13,376 nt of DNA from CAYWFP01 sp964457365 (GCA_964457365.1 CAYWFP010000102.1:1-13376); one strand, 5' to 3'; positions 1 through 7,593 are shown, counted from the first letter of the stretch. Numbers and translations: made by a program. Notes: generated from the sequence alone by a model not told the origin.

Positions 1-724
1 GATGACGACCAACTGCATCCAGCGCCCGCGCAAGAGCTACAAGGACCGTATCTTCACCACCGGCCTTGTCGCCTGGCCCGAGGTGAAACATATCGGCCCC
101 GAGAAGGATTTCACGCCGGTGATCGAGGCCGCCCTCGCCGCGCCAGGATTCACCGAGGACGCGGAGGAGAAGACGATCCTGGTCGGCTTCGGACGCAACG
201 CGGTCCTCGGCGTCGCCGACAAGGTGATCGACGCGGTCAAGGCCGGGAAGATCCGCCACTTCTTCCTCATCGGCGGCTGCGACGGCGCCAAGCCCGGACG
301 CAATTACTATACCGAGTTCGCGCAGCAGGTGCCCGAGGACTGCGTCATCCTGACCCTGGCGTGCGGCAAATACCGCTTCAACAAGCTCGACTTCGGCGAC
401 ATCGACGGCATTCCGCGGCTGCTGGACGTCGGCCAGTGCAACGACGCCTACTCGGCCGTCCGCATCGCCATGGCCCTCGCGGAGGCTTTCGACTGCAGTG
501 TCAACGATCTGCCGCTCTCGCTGGTGCTGAGCTGGTACGAGCAGAAAGCCTGCGCGATCCTGCTGACGCTGCTGCACCTGGGCCTGCGGGACATCCGCCT
601 GGGGCCGTCGCTGCCGGCCTTTGTCACCCCGCCGGTGCTGGAAGTGTTGGTGGAGAAGTTCAACATCGTGCCCGTGAGCGAACCGCAGAAGGATCTCGAG
701 GCCATTCTCTCCCCGGCCTCCTGA
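1..724 (+). CDS. hcp: Hybrid-cluster protein (hydroxylamine/NO reductase), 3' part only
   Basis: C-terminal ~240 residues of Hcp; the 5' part is cut by the window edge, so the first in-frame ATG at position 2 is not taken as the true start. Hcp is a cytoplasmic iron-sulfur protein that carries a hybrid 4Fe-2S-2O cluster; it reduces hydroxylamine in vitro and nitric oxide in vivo and is tied to nitrosative stress. Counting from that ATG, the visible cluster-ligand motifs are GGCDGAKPGR (Cys93, the persulfide position in the family), LACGKYRFN (Cys121), GQCNDAY (Cys146) and SWYEQKA (Glu180, Lys182), all in the expected order and spacing. The stop at 722-724 is followed at once by a terminator. 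The N-terminal cysteines of the second cluster are outside the window, so the class of Hcp cannot be told. Confidence 0.95.
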   Translation, partial: MTTNCIQRPRKSYKDRIFTTGLVAWPEVKHIGPEKDFTPVIEAALAAPGFTEDAEEKTILVGFGRNAVLGVADKVIDAVKAGKIRHFFLIGGCDGAKPGRNYYTEFAQQVPEDCVILTLACGKYRFNKLDFGDIDGIPRLLDVGQCNDAYSAVRIAMALAEAFDCSVNDLPLSLVLSWYEQKACAILLTLLHLGLRDIRLGPSLPAFVTPPVLEVLVEKFNIVPVSEPQKDLEAILSPAS

Positions 725-739
725 GCGAAACACGCGATC

Positions 740-782
740 CGAAGGCGGTGGAAGCGCATGGCCTCCGCCGCCTTCGCTTTTC
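740..782 (+). terminator. Rho-independent terminator after hcp
   Basis: A 13-bp stem (740-752 with 764-776, one mismatch, CGAAGGCGG against CCGCCTTCG) with an 11-nt loop is followed by C and four T at 778-781. It starts 15 nt after the hcp stop codon. Confidence 0.85.
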
Positions 783-822
783 GCTAAACTTATCGTGACG
801 GCTGCCGCTCATTACTCACAAG

Positions 823-852
823 ACATGCGGCACGCCCCGCGGCATGTTTTTC
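823..852 (+). terminator. Possible second hairpin-T terminator
   Basis: ACATGC (823-828) pairs with GCATGT (842-847), with a G-G mismatch and two more pairs inside, and is followed by a T run to 851. It could back up the hcp terminator or insulate the TPR gene. It is weaker than the hairpin at 740-782. Confidence 0.4.
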
Positions 853-897
853 TTTGCGCGTCGCCACCGTGGCCGTATCATACTGGAGAATTCGCCG

Positions 898-1347
898 ATG
901 ACCGTTGATGCCGAATGCCGCCCCATGACAGAAGACCAGCAAAGCGATAATGCCCGCGAAGCCGGCCGCCTCACCGCCGAAGGCGAACGCCTGGCCGACG
1001 AGGGGCGGAAAGCCGAAGCGATCCGGTATTTCCAGAAGGCGATCCGTCTGGCTCCCGAATTCTACGTGCCGTACAACAACCTCGGCGTCATGCTCTGGGA
1101 GGCGGGGGAACTCGGCGATGCGTTGACCTGTTTCGAAGAAGCCCTGCGCCTGGCGCCGGACGACCGGGACACGGTCTACAACGTCGGGCAGGTGCTCTGC
1201 GTACTCGACCGCCGCGTCGACGCCGAGCACCTCTACAGTCTCTACTGCCAGGCCCATCCCGAAGACACGAACTTCGCGCAGGTACTGGAGGAACTGCGCA
1301 ACCAGCCCGCAGACGACAGCACGCCGCCGCCGATCCAGCCAAGTTGA
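898..1347 (+). CDS. Small TPR-repeat protein
   Basis: A 149-residue protein made mostly of tetratricopeptide repeats, which form helical pairs for protein-protein contact; partner and role are unknown. Three repeats can be seen at about residues 22-55, 56-89 and 90-123, with the typical A..YF.KAI.L.P, NLG.ML...G and A...FEEAL.L.PDD signatures. The tail (134-149) is proline-rich and probably disordered. There is no signal peptide or membrane segment, so it should be cytoplasmic. ATG 898 is chosen because GGAG at 885-888 lies 9 nt upstream; the in-frame ATG at 844 sits inside the hairpin at 823-847 and has no ribosome site. It stands alone between a terminator and a palindromic repeat. Nothing links it to Hcp beyond adjacency. 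Confidence 0.85.
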   Translation: MTVDAECRPMTEDQQSDNAREAGRLTAEGERLADEGRKAEAIRYFQKAIRLAPEFYVPYNNLGVMLWEAGELGDALTCFEEALRLAPDDRDTVYNVGQVLCVLDRRVDAEHLYSLYCQAHPEDTNFAQVLEELRNQPADDSTPPPIQPS

Positions 1348-1381
1348 GTCAGCCCGATACCAGGGGCAATTTCCCCCGGTC

Positions 1382-1558
1382 CCCGCTTAGGACCCGTTCG
1401 GCAATTATTTCAGCATTTCGGCGCAACCATTTCGGCGTCAGCCAAGAAGCGAGCGAAAAGCGATGCGCTTCATCGGTTACAGCGAGCGACGCCGGATGGC
1501 GGCGAAAGGGCGTCCCGAGCGAAATTCCGAACTAATTGTCGGACGCGTCCTTAGGTGG
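1382..1558. repeat. Imperfect palindromic element A, 177 bp (MITE-like or long hairpin)
   Basis: The outer arms 1382-1420 and 1520-1558 are inverted copies that match at 30 of 39 positions without a gap (core TTCGGCAATTATTTC against TCCGACAATTAGTTC). Pairing goes on inwards (about 1424-1444 with 1493-1513, roughly two thirds matching) to an apex hairpin in which AAGCGATG and CATCGGTT enclose about 5 nt. The whole segment is therefore one long imperfect palindrome. It starts 34 nt after the TPR stop and contains no credible gene. No target-site duplication could be recognised. As DNA it resembles a non-autonomous inverted-repeat element; as RNA it would be a very long hairpin. Confidence 0.6.
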
Positions 1559-1752
1559 CTTGAAATAGATCCAGGCCTCGTAGCGAGGCAAGGAGCGCAC
1601 ATTATCGTCAAAGCCCGCCTGGAGTTCCGCTGATCGTTCCGTTCGCCGAATCCTCGCCTTTCCCGATCCGAAACCGGTGAACGTGGGGGGAGCCCTGCCC
1701 CGCGACCGGCGGAAGCGCGCGCAACGCGAGCGGTTCGCCACCGCATGGTATT

Positions 1753-1776
1753 ATTGCCCCCCGGGCACCGGGCAAT
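1753..1776. promoter_or_regulatory. Inverted repeat just upstream of a candidate promoter
   Basis: ATTGCCC (1753-1759) and GGGCAAT (1770-1776) form a perfect 7-bp inverted repeat with a 10-nt centre, ending 3 bp before the candidate -35 box. It could be an operator, but in GC-rich DNA a match of this length may be chance. Confidence 0.3.
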
Positions 1777-1779
1777 CGC

Positions 1780-1808
1780 TTGCATAAACAGGCACTCAGG
1801 CGTACAGT
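1780..1808 (+). promoter_or_regulatory. Weak sigma70-type promoter for the GH20-like gene
   Basis: TTGCAT (1780-1785) and TACAGT (1803-1808) are separated by exactly 17 bp. The boxes match consensus at 3 and 4 positions of 6. Transcription from here would start near 1815 and give a 43-nt leader to the GTG at 1858, which fits that start codon better than the upstream TTG at 1780. Confidence 0.35.
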
Positions 1809-1857
1809 TATCGGAAGCGCCCGCGCGTGGCGCGGATCGTTCGTCCCGGGAGTCGCC

Positions 1858-3726
1858 GTGACCGAAGACGCACAAGACCGCATCGACGCCATCCTCGGTA
1901 GCCTGCTGCCGGAGGCGCAGGCGTGCATCCCCGGCGGCCAGCCCTACAACCCCAAGCACTGCCTGGCGATCTATCAGCCGCGAACCGAGCCGTCGATGGA
2001 ATTTCCGGCCATCCTCGTCGGCCAATCGGCGCTGGCGCCGTACGGCGTGGGGGTGTCGCTGCTGCAGGGGCTGCCCGCCGTCCCGCCGCGCGGCTGCATC
2101 ATCATCGGCACATGGGAACAGTTGTACGACACCTACGCGCGCTACCTCGACGGCTTCAAGCGCCCCGCCGGCCGCGACGACTACCTGCTGCGCATCGACG
2201 GCTTCGTGCTCCTGGTCGGCGCCGCGCGCGCCGGCTGCATCATGGGCGCGCAGACGCTGATCCAGATCGTCTCGCTCGCCACGGACAGGAGAATCCCGGG
2301 CATGACCGTCGTCGACGCGCCGGCCATCCCGATCCGCTCCTGCGCGTACGACCTGCGCGCGCAGATCCCGCACAACGAGCACCTCATGCGGGCCGCCGGT
2401 TTCTCCGCCTCGTTCAAGGCCAACCGGCTGCACCTCTGGCTCGACGCCGTCCGCCCGCTCGCGGACCAGCCGGGCCTGGGGTGCATGAGGCGGCAGGACG
2501 CGCGGGAGATCGCCTCGATCTGCGGCGAATACGCCGTCGACATCGTGCCCTGGTGCGACCTGCTGCCGCGGCTGTCGAACCCCAACCACGACTTCTCGCG
2601 CATGATCGAGCAGGCGGCGGAGCTGGCACAGACCTTCCAGGCGCCGGCGCTGGGCCTCGGCGGCCGCCTCGAACCCGGCAGCGACCCGGAGCGCCCGCGG
2701 CGGTTCATCGGCCTGCTGCTCCGGGAGACCGAGGCGGAGGTCTATCTCCCCGCCCAGACGCTGGCGGCGCTTTACGGCGAGGCAGAACTGCCCGCGCGCC
2801 TCGTCGGCTGGTTCGACCGCGACGAGGCGGTGGCGAATTATCTGCCGCTCCTGAGTCGCAACAGCCACCCCGCGGCGCTGCAGGCGGACTTCCCCAACAC
2901 CGGCTACGTGCCGCCGCGTCCGCGCGAGGGCTACCGCCGCATCGACGACGGCATCGCCGCGGCCACCCGCGACAAGCAGCGCGAGATCTGCTTCTACGGC
3001 GGCGACCAGCGCCACGGCAATCTCTGGGACAACAGCCTCGTCCCGGCCATCGGCTGCCTCGCCGCGGCCTGGAAACGGAGCCTCGACGCGCACGAAGCGA
3101 GCGCGCGTTTCGCCCGCCTAGCCTACGGCAAGCCCGGCGAGACGCTGATGACGCTGCTCGACGAGGTGGCCGGACTCTTTCCGCCGCTGCTGCGCGGCGT
3201 CGACGGCGAAAGGCTGCGGCTGCTGGCCTTCGGCTACGCCGGCAGCGCCGAGGAGTGGCAGGCTCTGGCCGAGGTCGACTGGACCCTGGTCAACCAGAAG
3301 CTGCGCGCGGTGGAGACGACCATCCAGCACTGCCGCGACGAAATCAACCGCAACGCCGAGACCATCGACACGCTGGACCTGGGCGTCAGCGCGCTCTGGT
3401 TCCTGGCGGTGCAGACTATCCTCTTCGGCCATGCCGTGACGTATTACCGCCGCGCGCTGCAGGAGGGCCGCGACTGGCTCGCCCCCGCCGGCGAAAGCGT
3501 CCGCGCGGTGGTGGAGAAGGCCGCCCCGCTGGTGCGCGCGCTCGAGACCATCGCCGACCGCACCGGCGCGTGCGCGCAGGAGATGCTGCAACTCAAACGC
3601 CACTGCGCCGAGCTCTCGCGCCTGAGCACGCAACTGACCAACCTGCAGCACAGCAGCGACACCCTCCCGCCGATGGAAGACCTGGGCCTGCCGCCGGTGC
3701 CCGCGCGCGACCCGGAACTGGATTAG
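1858..3726 (+). CDS. Divergent GH20-like (beta-hexosaminidase-related) protein
   Basis: A 622-residue protein. Residues ~108-140 (YLLRIDGFVLLVGA, then GCIMGAQTLIQIV) resemble the GH20b/hexosaminidase N-terminal domain, and ~158-200 (IPIRSCAYDLR, then NRLHLWLD) resemble the first strand and helix of the GH20 (beta/alpha)8 barrel. The last ~200 residues look helical. GH20-type enzymes release terminal N-acetylhexosamines. Where GH20 normally has a GG-Asp-Glu motif this protein reads GLGGRLEP (residues ~266-273), so the usual catalytic pair is not evident; it may be a related family (GH84-like) or inactive. No signal peptide is visible. GTG 1858 is chosen because GGGAG (1848-1852) lies 5 nt upstream; a TTG start at 1780 would add 26 residues. 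It lies upstream of a GH31 gene on the same strand, which suggests glycan use. Confidence 0.65.
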   Translation: MTEDAQDRIDAILGSLLPEAQACIPGGQPYNPKHCLAIYQPRTEPSMEFPAILVGQSALAPYGVGVSLLQGLPAVPPRGCIIIGTWEQLYDTYARYLDGFKRPAGRDDYLLRIDGFVLLVGAARAGCIMGAQTLIQIVSLATDRRIPGMTVVDAPAIPIRSCAYDLRAQIPHNEHLMRAAGFSASFKANRLHLWLDAVRPLADQPGLGCMRRQDAREIASICGEYAVDIVPWCDLLPRLSNPNHDFSRMIEQAAELAQTFQAPALGLGGRLEPGSDPERPRRFIGLLLRETEAEVYLPAQTLAALYGEAELPARLVGWFDRDEAVANYLPLLSRNSHPAALQADFPNTGYVPPRPREGYRRIDDGIAAATRDKQREICFYGGDQRHGNLWDNSLVPAIGCLAAAWKRSLDAHEASARFARLAYGKPGETLMTLLDEVAGLFPPLLRGVDGERLRLLAFGYAGSAEEWQALAEVDWTLVNQKLRAVETTIQHCRDEINRNAETIDTLDLGVSALWFLAVQTILFGHAVTYYRRALQEGRDWLAPAGESVRAVVEKAAPLVRALETIADRTGACAQEMLQLKRHCAELSRLSTQLTNLQHSSDTLPPMEDLGLPPVPARDPELD

Positions 3727-3954
3727 GTTCTGTCTGAAAACCCCGGCGGCCGAATGCCGGAGCGTCGACAGCCGGATACACGAAGCGAGGAGGAGGATAT
3801 GCCGCCATTCCGACCGACGAGCGACAAGGCAGCCGGTACGTCGCCCGCCGGAGCCCGCAGGGGATCGACGCGGCGGCCGTCTTCCTCATTGCGCCTCGAA
3901 TCCGCCACCCCGGGTCGGTCCATTCGGCTCGCCCGGTTTTTCAGACAAAACTCA
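3725..3954. repeat. Imperfect palindromic element B, about 230 bp (MITE-like or long hairpin)
   Basis: Terminal inverted repeats of about 32 bp: left 3725-3756 and right 3921-3954, with TGTCTGA (3731-3737) exactly opposite TCAGACA (3941-3947) and CCGAATG (3750-3756) opposite CATTCGG (3921-3927). There are two or three single-base gaps and few mismatches. Further inward matches (GCGGAT near 3773 on one strand and the complement near 3900) indicate an end-to-end palindrome. It begins on the stop codon of the GH20-like gene and ends 27 nt before the GH31 ribosome site, so it fills the gap between the two genes. No transposase reading frame is inside. Confidence 0.65.
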
Positions 3955-3992
3955 CCCTATGCCGAACCGCCGTCTGTACGAGAGGAGCCCGC

Positions 3993-6167
3993 ATGCCGCG
4001 CCAACGTACGCCCGTCCGTTTCGTCAACGCCCGCTTCACCGTCTTCAGCGACCGTGCCCTCCGCATGGAATATCGCCCCTCGGGCCGGTTCCCCAAGACC
4101 ACGCCGGTGACCCTGGCGGAGAAGCTGCCGGCAACGAAGCCGGCGGAAGTCGCCAAGCGCGGCAGGACGCTGACGCTCAAAACCGAATCGTTGACACTCA
4201 CGTACACCGACGACGGCAAGCCGTTCCACGCCGGAAATCTCAGGATCGAACATCCCGGCCTCTTCGCGAAAACGAATGTCTGGCGTCCGGGCGACACGCC
4301 GGATCCGCTCTGCGAGCATGTCCGCAGCCTCGACGTCTGGACGCATTGGGATGAGTTCGAACGCGAAGAGCATCCCGGGCTCTTCGACCGCGGAGGCGCG
4401 CGGGCGATCGATCTGCCACAGGTCGTGCGCCAGCCGGCGAAGAAGTGGTACGGCTTCCCGCCCGACACCGACCCCGACTGCAAGGACTGCGTTTTCATCG
4501 CCCACGGACAGGAACTGCAGGCCGCGCTCGCGGACTTCGTCGCCCTCTTCGGCCCGATCCCGCTGGTGCCACGCTGGACCTTCGGCTTCTGGTACAGCCG
4601 CTGGTTCGAGTATACGCAGCAGGACATTCTCAAGATCGCCAAACAGTATCGCCGCGCGGGGCTGCCGATGGACGTGATGGTCATCGATACCGAATGGCGC
4701 CAATGCGGCTGGGACGGTTACGACTGGCACAAGCAACGCTTCCCCCGGCCCAGGGCTCTCATCAAGGAACTCAAGAAAATGGGCCTGCGCGTGCCGCTGA
4801 ACGATCATCCGGGGTACAACCGCGCCGACGTGCTGCCGAAGGAGGACTCGTCGATTCCGCAGCTCGAGAAGGCTCTCGCCGAGCCGCCGGTGCAGGGGCA
4901 GTGGGCCTGCGACTGGGCAAGGCGCGAGCCGGTGGAGGCGTGGCGACGGCTGGTCCTGAACAAGCCGTTCAAGGACGGCATGGATTTTTGGTGGGTCGAC
5001 GGCTGGACTACCGCGCCGTTCTATGGCGTCAAGGGGCAGTTCTGGGCCAACCTGCACTACTACGAACTGGCCGAGGTGGAGACGAAGAAGCGCGGGCTGA
5101 TCCTCTCGCGCTGGGGCGGCTGGGGCAGCCACCGCTACCCGGTGCAGTTCTCCGGCGACACCGTCAGCGACTGGCCGACGCTGAAGCGGCAGGTATCCTA
5201 CACCGCTGCCGCCGGTGACGCGGGCGCGGCGTACTGGTCGCACGATATCGGCGGTTTCTTCAACGCCAAGATCGAGGACGAGCTGTATATCCGCTGGATC
5301 CAGTTCGGCGCGTTCAGCCCGGTCTTCCGCACGCACTCGGCCTTCGGCACGCGCGAGCCGTTCGCATACTCCAAGCAGGCGCAGAAAGTCTTCAAGCAGG
5401 TCGCGCGGCTGCGTTACGCCATGGTGCCGTACTGGTATCAGCAGGCGAGCACGGCGCACGAGACGGGGTTGCCCCTGTGCCGACCGATGTATCTGCACTT
5501 CCCGCAGTGGAAGTCGGCCTACCGCAACCTCGAGCAGTACTTCATCGGCCCGGACGTCCTCGTCGCGCCGATCTACCGCCCGGGCCAGTCGGTCGAGCGG
5601 CCGCTCTGGGTGCCGCCCGGGACGTGGATCCGCCCCGACAAGGGCGAGATCCATCACGGACAATCGGACAAGACCATCCGCGCGGGGCTGGAGGAGTTGC
5701 CGGTCTATTACCGCCTCGGCGCTATCGTTCCGCACCAGGAGCCGGCCGAGACCACCGATGCCCGGCCGCTGGACCCGCTGCACCTGGATATCTACCCCGA
5801 ACCCGAGGCCGAGAATGCGCTGGCGTTGTACGAGGACGATGGCGAGAGCCGCGAGCACGCCACGGGCAAGTTCAGCCGCATGGCAATAACATGCAAGCGT
5901 GCGGACAAGAGGACGACCGTTACGCTCCACCCGCCCAAGGGAACGTTCAGGGCCCAGCGCAAACGGCGACAGGCGATCCTCAACATCTGGCTCGCGCCCG
6001 AAGAGGACGTCGCCGAAATCCGCCTCGACGGCAAGGCGCTGCCGAAATCGGCGTGGCAGAAGAGCAAGCGCTACGCCGCCGACGTCTGCACGAGCCGCCA
6101 CGTCTTCTGCCGCATCTCTATCGATCTGGCAGGGAAGACGGTCAAGGTGGAGATGGCATATAAGTAA
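3993..6167 (+). CDS. GH31 family alpha-glycosidase
   Basis: A 724-residue glycoside hydrolase family 31 enzyme, a retaining alpha-glycosidase; alpha-glucosidase or alpha-xylosidase activity is usual but the substrate cannot be read from sequence. An N-terminal beta domain (~8-185) precedes the barrel (~190-520) and C-terminal beta domains (~525-724). Barrel hallmarks in order: PRWTFGFWYSRW (193-204), MDVMVIDTEW (226-235), nucleophile Asp336 in WWVDGW, acid/base Asp389 in FSGDTVSDW, and YWSHDIGGFF (414-423). Length is normal for the family. No signal peptide is evident, so it probably acts in the cytoplasm on imported oligosaccharides. ATG 3993 has AGAGGAG (3981-3987) 5 nt upstream. It follows the GH20-like gene across palindrome B and could be co-transcribed with it. 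No terminator follows its stop. Confidence 0.93.
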   Translation: MPRQRTPVRFVNARFTVFSDRALRMEYRPSGRFPKTTPVTLAEKLPATKPAEVAKRGRTLTLKTESLTLTYTDDGKPFHAGNLRIEHPGLFAKTNVWRPGDTPDPLCEHVRSLDVWTHWDEFEREEHPGLFDRGGARAIDLPQVVRQPAKKWYGFPPDTDPDCKDCVFIAHGQELQAALADFVALFGPIPLVPRWTFGFWYSRWFEYTQQDILKIAKQYRRAGLPMDVMVIDTEWRQCGWDGYDWHKQRFPRPRALIKELKKMGLRVPLNDHPGYNRADVLPKEDSSIPQLEKALAEPPVQGQWACDWARREPVEAWRRLVLNKPFKDGMDFWWVDGWTTAPFYGVKGQFWANLHYYELAEVETKKRGLILSRWGGWGSHRYPVQFSGDTVSDWPTLKRQVSYTAAAGDAGAAYWSHDIGGFFNAKIEDELYIRWIQFGAFSPVFRTHSAFGTREPFAYSKQAQKVFKQVARLRYAMVPYWYQQASTAHETGLPLCRPMYLHFPQWKSAYRNLEQYFIGPDVLVAPIYRPGQSVERPLWVPPGTWIRPDKGEIHHGQSDKTIRAGLEELPVYYRLGAIVPHQEPAETTDARPLDPLHLDIYPEPEAENALALYEDDGESREHATGKFSRMAITCKRADKRTTVTLHPPKGTFRAQRKRRQAILNIWLAPEEDVAEIRLDGKALPKSAWQKSKRYAADVCTSRHVFCRISIDLAGKTVKVEMAYK

Positions 6168-6232
6168 AAATCGACGCCGTTGTTCGCCTTGTAGAACGAG
6201 ATTATTCGGATCTTTTTGCACGCGATCGGCGG

Positions 6233-6261
6233 TTGGCAGGCATCCTGCCGCATGATACAAT
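6233..6261 (+). promoter_or_regulatory. Strong sigma70-type promoter with a hairpin-forming spacer
   Basis: TTGGCA (6233-6238) and TACAAT (6256-6261) each match consensus at 5 of 6 positions and are spaced by exactly 17 bp. An inverted repeat GGCAGG-CAT-CCTGCC (6235-6249) overlaps the -35 box and the spacer, so a dimeric repressor could block the promoter. The predicted start near 6268 leaves a ~24-nt leader before ATG 6292. Confidence 0.65.
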
Positions 6262-6291
6262 CCCCTGAGGTATGGCGCGGACGGGGTGGTG

Positions 6292-7590
6292 ATGACACGC
6301 TGTTTTCTGCTCTTCGGACTCCTGCTGCTGCTCCATGCGGGCGGCGCGCGCGCGGCCGAGGACGACGACAAACCCGTCGAGACCGAGGAGGAACTGCTCG
6401 GCGAAGGGATGCGTTATATCCGCGGCCGGATCGTCTTCGACAAGACGCCGCAGCCCGAGAAGACACGACCGCGCCGCCAACGCATGATCGTCAATGTCGT
6501 GGCCCCGGACAAGTCGATGAGCAAGGACGAGCGCGAGAAGCTCAGCCGCTACCGCCAACGCACCGAGGCCGAGATCGAAGCCAACCGCCAGCGCCGCCGG
6601 CTCGCCGCGCGCGGCGTGCGCACCCACGACAAGCCCGAATTCAGCACCCGCGTCCGCCCCGATTCGTGGACCAGCCCCGACGGCGTGCTCTACTCCCGCG
6701 GCGATACCGTGGCCTTCACCGACGCCGACGGCACCAAGCGCGCCGGCGAGATTCTGGCCTTCGAGGAGTTGTTCACCGTCGACGTCGACGAGGCGGAGAC
6801 GACGCTTGGGCTGTACGACATCCTGGAGGTCAACCGCGAGCCGGCCTTTGTTCGCACCTGCCATTACGTCGACAACCGCCTGGTCAAGGGCACGCTGGTC
6901 GATTACCACCGCGTCGCCGTGATCAAGCGCCCCGACGGCCGCAAGCTCGAGGCGGTCTACCGCATCCGCCGGCACGAGACGCCACCGCTGGCGGTCGGCC
7001 AGCCGGTGACCTACTCCTATTTCGACGCGGCGGGCGAAGAGCGATCATTCACCGGCTCGGTGCGGCAGATCCTCGACTACGGCGTCATCGATGTCGACAA
7101 CGAAACGAGCGAAGTGCCGCTCGGGGAGTTCACCGCTTTCTATTCGATCAAGGAAGGCGACGAGGCGGCTTTCCTCGATCCGCAAGGCGCGCGCGTCAAG
7201 GGCCACATCACCGCCATCGCCGAAGCCGTCCGCCTGCGCACCGTGGACGGCGCCACCCACCTGCTGTCGACATCCGCGCTCGCGACCGATCCGGTGGTGC
7301 GCGTCGGCGGAGCGGTCGATTACACCGACGCCGGAGGCAAAACCGACAGCGGCAAGGTCGTCAAGATCACCTGGCGCGTCGGCGGTCATTTCCACGAAAA
7401 GGAGACGAAGCGTTTTGTCTCGGACTTCATCTCCCAGTTCGACGACGAGATGCTCGAACCCGATGACAAGTCATTCTATCTGCCGCGCAAATGCTGGGTC
7501 GCCGTCGAGTTCGTCAACCAGGTGGTAATCGTGGAGGGCGACAACGGGGTCATCGAGGTGCCGCGCTTTCGGGTTACGCCGAAGCGCTGA
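6292..7590 (+). CDS. Secreted protein with four repeats of a short beta module
   Basis: A 432-residue protein of unknown function. Residues 1-21 form a clear Sec signal peptide (Arg near the start, a leucine-rich core, cleavage after ARA), so it is exported. A charged helical stretch follows (~74-106, rich in K/R/E, maybe a coiled coil). The rest carries four copies of a pattern close to G-D-x-V-x-[F/Y]-x-D-x-x-G-x(4-5)-G-x-[I/V]: about 137-157 (RGDTVAFTDADG), 236-260 (VGQPVTYSYFDAAG), 288-310 (EGDEAAFLDPQG) and 338-360 (VGGAVDYTDAGG). Such modules recall small SH3-like barrels, but no named family is recognised. ATG 6292 is chosen, as it follows a GGGG stretch (6283-6286); GTG 6286 or 6289 would add only 1-2 residues. 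It has its own promoter and ends 3 bp from the stop of the convergent phosphate permease gene. Confidence 0.75.
   Translation: MTRCFLLFGLLLLLHAGGARAAEDDDKPVETEEELLGEGMRYIRGRIVFDKTPQPEKTRPRRQRMIVNVVAPDKSMSKDEREKLSRYRQRTEAEIEANRQRRRLAARGVRTHDKPEFSTRVRPDSWTSPDGVLYSRGDTVAFTDADGTKRAGEILAFEELFTVDVDEAETTLGLYDILEVNREPAFVRTCHYVDNRLVKGTLVDYHRVAVIKRPDGRKLEAVYRIRRHETPPLAVGQPVTYSYFDAAGEERSFTGSVRQILDYGVIDVDNETSEVPLGEFTAFYSIKEGDEAAFLDPQGARVKGHITAIAEAVRLRTVDGATHLLSTSALATDPVVRVGGAVDYTDAGGKTDSGKVVKITWRVGGHFHEKETKRFVSDFISQFDDEMLEPDDKSFYLPRKCWVAVEFVNQVVIVEGDNGVIEVPRFRVTPKR
7563..7587. other. Hairpin at the junction of convergent genes
   Basis: GCGCTTTCGG (7563-7572) pairs with CCGAAGCGC (7579-7587), nine pairs with one bulged T and a 6-nt loop, over the last codons of the secreted-protein gene. 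No T run follows on either strand, so it is at best a weak terminator in both directions. Confidence 0.3.
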
Positions 7591-7593
7591 GAT

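Larger units (their letters stand above)
1559..1857. other. Intergenic stretch upstream of the GH20-like gene
   Basis: About 300 bp without a convincing gene. It holds a perfect 6-bp hairpin (GCCTCG-TAG-CGAGGC, 1575-1589) nested inside CCAGGC 1571-1576 and GCCTGG 1617-1622, an inverted repeat at 1753-1776 and a weak promoter at 1780-1808. A 69-codon minus-strand frame (1741 down to 1532) ends in a protein-like tail but its stop lies in the palindrome arm, so it may be a decayed remnant. Confidence 0.4.

Noticed and set aside
854..881. TTGCGC/TATCAT promoter-like pair before the TPR gene
   Set aside because: Transcription would begin inside or after the ribosome site at 883-888, so it is unlikely to serve that gene.
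1477..3093. 538-codon minus-strand frame over the GH20-like gene
   Set aside because: Low-complexity Arg/Ala/Val-rich translation with no family character; a shadow of a GC-rich gene on the plus strand.
3957..6371. 804-codon minus-strand frame over the GH31 gene
   Set aside because: Fully antisense to a gene with intact catalytic motifs; composition is typical of a GC-rich shadow frame.
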